From the NCBI GenBank assembly GCA_003281715.1, contig QCBE01000002.1, positions 24,518 through 88,517 of the forward strand: a stretch of DNA of 64,000 bases. The letters run 5' to 3'. The DNA comes from Prochlorococcus sp. AG-347-B23 (GTDB lineage Bacteria; Cyanobacteriota; Cyanobacteriia; PCC-6307; Cyanobiaceae). Every line of letters begins with the position of its first letter. Position 1 is the first letter of the stretch. Shown here piece by piece: positions 45,645 to 64,000 of the stretch. The position numbers were made by a program, and so were the translations under genes. The notes under the pieces were generated by a model. The model was not told the origin of the DNA and searched no databases. It saw only the letters and a program-made list of their open reading frames with translations.

Positions 45645-46838
45645 TTATTTTCTTGATAATCTTTTAGCATTCTTATCTCCAAACTTTTCTTTTAAATTTC
45701 TCAATTTTTTTATAACTTTTTTTGGATTTATATGACCTTCTAATACTTTCAATAATTGACCTTCAGAAACATCTACATCTAGTAAATTCGCGTTTAATCC
45801 TGGGAACCAGTGGCTTCCATTACCAAGTAATTGATATCTAGCTCTTGCATATCCTTCCATACCCAACCAATCAATTAAATTTGAAAGCCAAAGCAGAACA
45901 GGGATATTAATATTTCCCGGAGTATATTCCCAACTTGGTAAATTTCTATTCCAATTTTGATGCCACTCTAAACCTAAGGAATTAATTGATTCCTGCCTTA
46001 ATTTGTTAATTATCTTAGGCACATACTTCTCAGATTCTGATAACAACGATACAGCTTCTAAATGCAGAGCAAAATCTGTCTCTTTTGCAATACCTACACT
46101 CAAAGTATGGACATTTTGATTTCTTAAGCAAAAAAGATCATTAAAAACTATAGGATGAAGTGGTTTACAAAATTCCAACATTTTTCTTGAGGGAGTATGA
46201 AGATGTCCCCCTTTATCAGTAGGACTTATTATGAAAACCCCAAGATCATGCTTATTGGCTAAATTAATAACCTTTGTATTTTCCTGATTAATGAAATACC
46301 AGTGCAAATTTACATAATCAAATAAGTCTGTTGATATGGCCTTTTTAATAAGTGAAGATTTTCCATGGGTTGAAAATCCAATAGATCCAATTAAATTTTC
46401 TTTTTGAAAATTCCTCAAAATATCAATGCAACCTCCATCTCGAATGGCCTGATGTAAATGTTCAGCAGTATTGATACCATGTATTGCTAACAAATCAATT
46501 TTTTTAACTTTCAATTTTTCAATGCTAGATAATACATCTCGCTCAAAAATTTCCGGATCACTATTTGGTGGAATCTTTGTTTGGATTATATTTGGGATTT
46601 TCTTAGTATTCTTAAAACACATCCCTAATTGCACCTCAGAAGTTCCATAGTATTTGGCAGTTTCTACATGACTTAAGCCATGTTGTGTTGCAAGATCTAA
46701 TATATTTTCTACTTTATTTTGTTCTTCGTATGAAACCTCAGAAAAATCTAATTGATCCCAACTTTTTTGAAATCTCATACCACCTAAAGATAAAACAGGA
46801 ATCTTCAGATTGGTTCTACCAAATCTTCGATATTGCAT
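45645..46838 (-). CDS. aldo/keto reductase family protein (COG1453-like)
   Basis: MQYRRFGRTNLKIPVLSLGGMRF, HVETAKYYGTSE, C-terminal LLGNGSHWFPGLNA. Confidence 0.88.
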   Translation of the reverse strand: MQYRRFGRTNLKIPVLSLGGMRFQKSWDQLDFSEVSYEEQNKVENILDLATQHGLSHVETAKYYGTSEVQLGMCFKNTKKIPNIIQTKIPPNSDPEIFERDVLSSIEKLKVKKIDLLAIHGINTAEHLHQAIRDGGCIDILRNFQKENLIGSIGFSTHGKSSLIKKAISTDLFDYVNLHWYFINQENTKVINLANKHDLGVFIISPTDKGGHLHTPSRKMLEFCKPLHPIVFNDLFCLRNQNVHTLSVGIAKETDFALHLEAVSLLSESEKYVPKIINKLRQESINSLGLEWHQNWNRNLPSWEYTPGNINIPVLLWLSNLIDWLGMEGYARARYQLLGNGSHWFPGLNANLLDVDVSEGQLLKVLEGHINPKKVIKKLRNLKEKFGDKNAKRLSRK

Positions 46839-46847
46839 CTTTTGATA

Positions 46848-47207
46848 TTAGTGCTTATTCATTCTCGGTGGCTTTCCAAATGTTTGAAACATATCCCTAT
46901 CGAGACTATTCTCTAAATCATCTAATTCTTCAAATTTGACCCAATGAATACAATCAACAGGGCATGTATCTATTGCTTCTTGTATGACATCAGAACTATC
47001 TCCATCTTGCCTAATAGCTCTACTTCTACCATGAAATTCATCAACTGTGAAAGTGTTCGAAGCAACGTGAACACAGTACTGACAACCAATACATTTTGCT
47101 TCATCAACCCAAACAGCTTTTTCGGATAATTGACCACCTAAAACGGGCTCATAGCCTGTAATCTCAATATTTTCTTCAGTATTATGAAATGGATCTTTAA
47201 AATCCAT
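46848..47207 (-). CDS. [4Fe-4S] ferredoxin
   Basis: CIGCQYCVHVASNTF...AIDTCPVDCIHWV. Confidence 0.9.
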   Translation of the reverse strand: MDFKDPFHNTEENIEITGYEPVLGGQLSEKAVWVDEAKCIGCQYCVHVASNTFTVDEFHGRSRAIRQDGDSSDVIQEAIDTCPVDCIHWVKFEELDDLENSLDRDMFQTFGKPPRMNKH

Positions 47208-47216
47208 GTTTTCACA

Positions 47217-47609
47217 TTAGTTTTCCCACTTGGTTAAGACCAATTCAATTGAACCATCATTTTTATTTTTTTGCTCTACTATCTGATATCCATCTTCTTG
47301 CGTTTTAGAAATGATTGTTTGGTAAGCATACATTTGTGTAACTTTTGAGATAAATCTTTCCACTGGAATCTCAAATTTCCAAAGATCAAGGTCAGTAACT
47401 AATTCAAATGCATTAGAATTATTATCCCATTTAAAGCCAACTTGGGTATCACCGGGTAAATTCATACTTATATCAACAGGTGTGTATTTACCTCTATATC
47501 CTTTTACAAACTTTTCTTCTTGATTAATACTATAACCAAAATGATTTAAAGCCTTAATTAATGGCTCTACTTCTTTGAGCTGTGTTTTAATTGTACTAAA
47601 ATGTGACAT
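47217..47609 (-). CDS. ycf35: DUF1257 protein (Ycf35)
   Basis: MSHFSTIKTQLKEVEPLIKALNHFGYSI...AYQTIISKTQEDGYQIVEQKNKNDGSIELVLTKW. Confidence 0.88.
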   Translation of the reverse strand: MSHFSTIKTQLKEVEPLIKALNHFGYSINQEEKFVKGYRGKYTPVDISMNLPGDTQVGFKWDNNSNAFELVTDLDLWKFEIPVERFISKVTQMYAYQTIISKTQEDGYQIVEQKNKNDGSIELVLTKWEN

Positions 47610-47820
47610 TAGATTCGTTATTTAATTGTGTTAGGTTTTCACTTTGATTAGAGATGAAAGCATCAGAAGTTTTATTTTTAACTGTTACTTTACCGAGAGC
47701 GTCTTCGAGATTTTTTGTAGCTTCATTGCATGAATTACCAATAAATCCCTCAACAGTCTCTTCAACTCTTCCGTCTTGATGAATTTTGAATCTCAATGTT
47801 TTTTGAGGCATTAAATTCAA
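47596..47820 (-). CDS. DUF2997 protein
   Basis: LRFKIHQDGRVEETVEGFIGNSCNEATKNLEDALG; overlaps the ycf35 start. Confidence 0.82.
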   Translation of the reverse strand: MNLMPQKTLRFKIHQDGRVEETVEGFIGNSCNEATKNLEDALGKVTVKNKTSDAFISNQSENLTQLNNESNVTF

Positions 47821-47959
47821 GTACTGAGTACTTTTACTTTATATAGAATAACGAAAATATTTTGTTTCAGTTGGTACAAGTTAATTAATTTTAATTTTTA
47901 TATTGAATATCTGATAAATTAATTAGTTATCTTGTGTTCTTGTAAAAAAATTAAGATTT

Positions 47960-48733
47960 CTAATTATAAAAACCTTGCATCCCCATTGAATCAAGTGCAG
48001 TTTTTGCTTCTTCCATAACAGAAGGTTCTTTATCGAAAAGAGCTATCTTGGTACATTCATCAACGAAACTTTCTTGGAAAGTGTTGTTTAATTTTTCGTA
48101 TAACCTAGACAATGACCAAATGCAATTACTTCGTACACCTGATTCATTATCTATCTTTAAACTTATTAAAAGTTGTTCTGCAGCTAATTGAGCATTCTCA
48201 AAAGAAACATTTCCAATTTCAGCTAAAGAACTAGATGACCATAATCTTACTGCAGCTACATCATTCTTTAAAGCATTTATTAATGGTTCTAAAACAATTT
48301 GGTTATCATAGTTAGCTAGGCTCCATGCAGTTGCTCTTCTGACATAAGCATTATCATCAGACTTCAAAAGACTGACAAGTTTTTGGACTGCGCTGGGACA
48401 TGGATTACGACCTAAAGCATAAACCGCGCTCATTCTTTCAACAGGGCAAGGTTGATCAAGCAATGGTAACAAAAGGGGAAAAGATCTTTGATCTCTATAC
48501 TCACAAAATACTCTTAAACCTTGTATTCTCTCTTCTCTATTACCTCTAAGCATTTTTAGAGCTTCATCACACTCTTGAGTAATATTTATATCTTTTGAAA
48601 AAACATCTTCATCAATTTGCTCTAAAGGATCTATTTCAATCTCTAAAGCTAATTCTCTGGCTAAAACATCTGGATCAACTGCAATTTCAGCTAGGCTTTC
48701 TTTCTTAGGATCCTTATTTTTTGTCATTTTCAA
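47960..48733 (-). CDS. HEAT-repeat protein
   Basis: Repeats such as VERMSAVYALGRNPCPSAVQKLVSLLKSDDNAYVRRATAWSLANY. Confidence 0.85.
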   Translation of the reverse strand: MKMTKNKDPKKESLAEIAVDPDVLARELALEIEIDPLEQIDEDVFSKDINITQECDEALKMLRGNREERIQGLRVFCEYRDQRSFPLLLPLLDQPCPVERMSAVYALGRNPCPSAVQKLVSLLKSDDNAYVRRATAWSLANYDNQIVLEPLINALKNDVAAVRLWSSSSLAEIGNVSFENAQLAAEQLLISLKIDNESGVRSNCIWSLSRLYEKLNNTFQESFVDECTKIALFDKEPSVMEEAKTALDSMGMQGFYN

Positions 48734-48743
48734 AACTAAAATA

Positions 48744-48869
48744 TTAATTCATGGGAGCAGGCGACATCATATCTCCTGGTAACCAAATTCTTGCACTAAC
48801 TGCAAAGAAGGCAATTCCAAAAAGTGCGACTATAGCGAAAGGTAAAATTTTTGTCTTAATAAAACCCAA
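48744..48869 (-). CDS. putative 41-aa single-TM protein (TTG start), absent from ORF track
   Basis: Direct translation MGFIKTKILPFAIVALFGIAFFAVSARIWLPGDMMSPAPMN; fills the gap between the HEAT gene and rlmN. Confidence 0.55.
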   Translation of the reverse strand: MGFIKTKILPFAIVALFGIAFFAVSARIWLPGDMMSPAPMN

Positions 48870-48938
48870 AGAATCAAAATTAATTAAGTCAATAATAACC
48901 TGTTTAAGATACTTTTAAAAAATTATTTTTAGATAACA

Positions 48939-49997
<1,059 letters not shown>

Positions 49998-50014
49998 TTA
50001 GATAAAAACTATTT

Positions 50015-50191
<177 letters not shown>

Positions 50192-50221
50192 CTAGTCACT
50201 AAAAATGAGAATAGATAACCT

Positions 50222-59592
<9,371 letters not shown>

Positions 59593-59826
59593 CCAAGAAA
59601 CCTGCGATTATGTGAAATTTACTGTATTACTTTAAATCTACTCAATATTTAGTCTTTTAACTGTTCTTTTAGATTTAATCAAAAATTAAATCTCGATTCC
59701 AACAAAAAATAAATTTAATGAAAAGCTAAAAAGCTCAGTTTATTCTTTATCAAACCATTAAACAAGAAAGTCAAAACTAAAAACTAAGAAAATTTCCAGT
59801 AATTTCTAATATTAACAGCTTCTGTG

Positions 59827-60621
59827 TCAACTTATCAAGTCAAATTTAAACAAATCTTCAGCATTCTTGGATGACTCTCTAGCAATTGTGATTAAATCCG
59901 TAGATCTTAAGTCTGACATGAAATTTGCAACATTTTCAACAAATGCAGGTTCATTTCTTTTTCCTCTATGTGGAACCGGAGCCAAGAAAGGGGCATCAGT
60001 CTCGATTAAATATTTATCATTTGGGACTATTTTGGCACACTCATGTATTTCATATGCTTTTGGGAAAGTTACTATTCCACTAAAACTTATATAAAAACCA
60101 AGATCTAAGAATTGCTGCATTTCTTCTGGGGTCCCTGTCCAACAATGAAGTACACCTTTAGGACATATGCCTTTTTTAGATAGATCATTACATATCTCAA
60201 TCATTTCATTTGCAGCATCTCTGCAATGGATAATTACAGGTAATTCAAGTTCGTGGGCTAACTCCATTTGAGGTATTAGAGCGTCAATTTGCTGTATTTT
60301 ATTTTGATTTTTAAAAAAATCTAAGCCTAATTCCCCAATAGCTACAACTCTTCTATCTTCTTGAGCCGACTTTCTTAAAAGAGATTTGGAACCTAGTTTC
60401 CATTTTTTTGCCTCTAGAGGATGCAAACCAACTGAATAATAAATTTCATTAAATTCATGAGATATTTTTTTTAATTTAGGAATTTCTGTTAACTCACAAC
60501 AAGCATGAACTAATTTTTTTACCCCACTTAAACGAAATCTTAGAACCACATCTTCAAGATCTTTCTCGAAATTTTCAAATATTAAATGACAGTGGGAATC
60601 TATGAGTTCGATATGGCTCAT
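59827..60621 (-). CDS. tatD: TatD-family hydrolase
   Basis: LIDSHCHL, AIGELGLDFF, VIIHCRDA, LIETDAPFLAP. Confidence 0.94.
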   Translation of the reverse strand: MSHIELIDSHCHLIFENFEKDLEDVVLRFRLSGVKKLVHACCELTEIPKLKKISHEFNEIYYSVGLHPLEAKKWKLGSKSLLRKSAQEDRRVVAIGELGLDFFKNQNKIQQIDALIPQMELAHELELPVIIHCRDAANEMIEICNDLSKKGICPKGVLHCWTGTPEEMQQFLDLGFYISFSGIVTFPKAYEIHECAKIVPNDKYLIETDAPFLAPVPHRGKRNEPAFVENVANFMSDLRSTDLITIARESSKNAEDLFKFDLIS

Positions 60622-60639
60622 GACTTAGGAACTGATTTT

Positions 60640-60933
60640 TTACTTCGTAACAAGGATTTTTTTTACGAAATTATTAATTTTGGATTTTCTATTAGCCCCA
60701 TTATTTTTGTGAAGAACATTTTTCTTAACTGCCTTATCAATTAAACTAAAGGCCTTATTAAGACTTGTTTTCACCAAATTTTTATTATCTTCATTTGGAT
60801 CTTTTTTGTATTTTTCGCAGTTCTCTATGGTTTTTTTAGTCAAAGTTCTTACTGTAGATTTATATGACTTATTAATTAAACGATTTCTTTCGGCAATTTG
60901 TATTCTCTTTTTTGCTGATTTGTTATTTGCCAC
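60640..60933 (-). CDS. rpsT: 30S ribosomal protein S20
   Basis: MANNKSAKKRIQIAERNRLINKSYKSTVRTLTKK. Confidence 0.95.
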   Translation of the reverse strand: MANNKSAKKRIQIAERNRLINKSYKSTVRTLTKKTIENCEKYKKDPNEDNKNLVKTSLNKAFSLIDKAVKKNVLHKNNGANRKSKINNFVKKILVTK

Positions 60934-61056
60934 AGATTGTAGATAAGTATAAGATTCACATCATAACAAATAGATCGACTACTAATCAATAATATATAAT
61001 TTTAATAAAGATATTAAATTGGGTCTAGAACCTCTCAATTTCGAAAAACTAAGAAT

Positions 61057-62343
61057 ATGAAGATTATAAATAATAAAAAAGATGCTATTGAAGAATTAAA
61101 AAGGATTTCTACTCGTACTAATTCAGAAAAAAATAAAAAGATAAATGCAATTGTTGAAGAAATTCTTCAAGAGGTAAAATTTTTTGGAGATAAAGCAGTG
61201 GAAAAATATACTAAAAAATTTGATGGTTTCAAACCTGACCCAATGCAAGTAAGTGATTATGAATTGAAAGATGCATGGGATAAAATTGATAATGATTTAA
61301 AGCGCTCACTTGAGGTCGCCCATAAAAGAATTAAAAAATTTCATGAAAAAGAAATTCCATTATCTTTCACTATAAAAGGAGAGCATGGTGATACAGTCCA
61401 GAGGAAATGGAGACCAGTTAAAACTGCTGGTATCTATATACCCGGAGGTAGAGCTGCTTATCCAAGTACTGTATTAATGAATGCAATACCCGCAAGAGTT
61501 GCAGGAGTAGAAGAAATCATAATGGTATCTCCTGGGAATACAGAAGGGAAAATAAACAAAACTGTTTTAGCTGCAGCTTACTTATCAGGGATCAATAAAG
61601 TTTTTAGAATTGGAGGAGCTCAAGCAATTGGTGCTTTAGCATTTGGCACAAATCAAATCGATAAAGTTAATGTTATTACTGGTCCAGGAAATATCTACGT
61701 AACTACTGCTAAGAAATTAATTTATGGCTCTACAGGAATTGATTCTTTAGCTGGTCCAAGTGAAATATTAATTATTTCAGATGAAACAGCCCTAAGCACC
61801 CATATTGCATCTGATCTACTAGCTCAAGCAGAACATGATCCTTTAGCTTCTTCTATACTTCTAACTACATCAAAGAAACAGGCAAAAGAAGTTCTAGAGG
61901 AGATTTACAAAAAAATAGAAGATCATCCAAGAAAAGAAATTTGTATGCAATCAATAAAAAATTGGGGATTAATTGTTATTTGCGAGAATTATGAATCCTG
62001 TATTGAACTAAGCAACAATTTCGCTCCAGAACACTTAGAAATTATAGCCTTAGATTCAGAAGAGATTCTTAGAGGTATAGAAAATGCAGGAGCGATATTT
62101 TTAGGGAAATGGACCCCAGAAGCTGTGGGAGATTATCTCGCTGGACCAAATCATACTTTACCTACTTCAGGAAATTCAAGATTTAGCGGTTCTTTGGGAG
62201 TTGAGACTTTCATGAAAAACACTTCAATAATTGAATTTAATGAAAAAAGTTTAAAAATAAACAGTCTTGATATTATCAATCTTGCAAAAAGTGAGGGGCT
62301 GCATAGTCACGCTAAATCAGTACAAATTAGATTTGAAGATTAG
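61057..62343 (+). CDS. hisD: histidinol dehydrogenase
   Basis: [53 protein letters not shown]. Confidence 0.97.
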   Translation: MKIINNKKDAIEELKRISTRTNSEKNKKINAIVEEILQEVKFFGDKAVEKYTKKFDGFKPDPMQVSDYELKDAWDKIDNDLKRSLEVAHKRIKKFHEKEIPLSFTIKGEHGDTVQRKWRPVKTAGIYIPGGRAAYPSTVLMNAIPARVAGVEEIIMVSPGNTEGKINKTVLAAAYLSGINKVFRIGGAQAIGALAFGTNQIDKVNVITGPGNIYVTTAKKLIYGSTGIDSLAGPSEILIISDETALSTHIASDLLAQAEHDPLASSILLTTSKKQAKEVLEEIYKKIEDHPRKEICMQSIKNWGLIVICENYESCIELSNNFAPEHLEIIALDSEEILRGIENAGAIFLGKWTPEAVGDYLAGPNHTLPTSGNSRFSGSLGVETFMKNTSIIEFNEKSLKINSLDIINLAKSEGLHSHAKSVQIRFED

Positions 62344-63053
62344 CCAACTTTTGAGGGAGAATAAACAATTGGAACACTATTTTCTATTTTTCCAACCAAT
62401 ACCTTGTCTGTGAGATCAACGAATAATCCGTTTTCTAATACTCCAGGAATATTATTAATACTCTTTTCAATATCTTTTGGATTATTAATACCGTCATTAA
62501 ACAATACATCTAGAATAAGATTGCCTTGGTCAGTAACAACTGGGCCAGCTTTTTTAGTAGCCATTCTTAAAGTAGAAGTTGCATTCATTTGTGAAATCAT
62601 TTCCTGAACTTGCTTCCACGCATTTGGGAGGACCTCCACAGGCAAAGGAAAAGATTTATTTAAGTTTTGTACGAGTTTACTTTCGTCAACAACAATCAAC
62701 AATTGATTAGCTTTTGATGCCACTAACTTTTCTCTAACGTGACAGGCTCCTCCGCCCTTTATCAATTGAAACCCTGGATCAACTTCATCTGCTCCATCAA
62801 TCGCTAAATCGATTTGAGAAACAGAAGCTAAATCGATAAGCGGAATATTTAGTTCTAACGCTAAAACTTCTGATTGAAAAGAAGTTGCTACACCTCTTAT
62901 ATTTTTCAGTTTTCCAGAACGAATTTCATTAGCTAGGCTCCTTATCATAAGGGCGGCTGTAGATCCAGATCCTAATCCGAGTATCATGTTACTCTTTACT
63001 TCCTTAATTGCTGAATCAGCAACTATTTGCTTCATTAGAGTTTGTGAATCCAA
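62340..63053 (-). CDS. rpiA: ribose-5-phosphate isomerase A
   Basis: [39 protein letters not shown]. Confidence 0.96.
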   Translation of the reverse strand: MDSQTLMKQIVADSAIKEVKSNMILGLGSGSTAALMIRSLANEIRSGKLKNIRGVATSFQSEVLALELNIPLIDLASVSQIDLAIDGADEVDPGFQLIKGGGACHVREKLVASKANQLLIVVDESKLVQNLNKSFPLPVEVLPNAWKQVQEMISQMNATSTLRMATKKAGPVVTDQGNLILDVLFNDGINNPKDIEKSINNIPGVLENGLFVDLTDKVLVGKIENSVPIVYSPSKVG

Positions 63054-63099
63054 AATCTTTTTTACTAAGTTTATAGATTATTAAATTTCAATAGGTGAT

Positions 63100-64000
<901 letters not shown>

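Overview
This is a 64 kb AT-rich, densely packed bacterial chromosome segment. By gene content, gene order and protein sequence it looks like a high-light-adapted Prochlorococcus (cyanobacterial split rpoC1/rpoC2, PSRP-3/Ycf65, Ycf35/DUF1257, HLIP, b' ATPase subunit); this assignment is from memory and was not searched. Most of the window is core genome: rpoZ, an atypical Hsp70, pyrR, gpmI, secG, groESL, both ATP synthase operons, PSRP-3, pepP, a CorC-like protein and GTPase with nadD-nadE, ftsW, ccdA-ccs1, queF, glnB, tlyA, purB, fumC, a Ski2-like helicase, a biotin cluster (bioF-bioK-like-bioC-bioD-bioA), rsmG, a Ycf35/ferredoxin/AKR cluster, rlmN, rpoB-rpoC1-rpoC2, tatD, rpsT, hisD, rpiA and a truncated htrA/deg gene. 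The first ~5 kb is less ordinary. It has several tiny ORFs, a long structured intergenic region, a two-copy ~55 bp dispersed repeat, and a three-gene operon of a COG0523/CobW-like GTPase with two tandem metallophosphoesterases that have altered metal-ligand motifs, preceded by a Fur/Zur-like palindrome. Other highlights are a K-box match upstream of groES, an NtcA site in front of a small unknown gene plus glnB, paired DnaA-box-like sites far from dnaA/dnaN, terminator hairpins that overlap convergent coding ends, and two small genes missing from the ORF track (an HLIP after rpoC2 and a 41-aa membrane protein). I found no tRNA, rRNA, CRISPR array, transposase or integrase.
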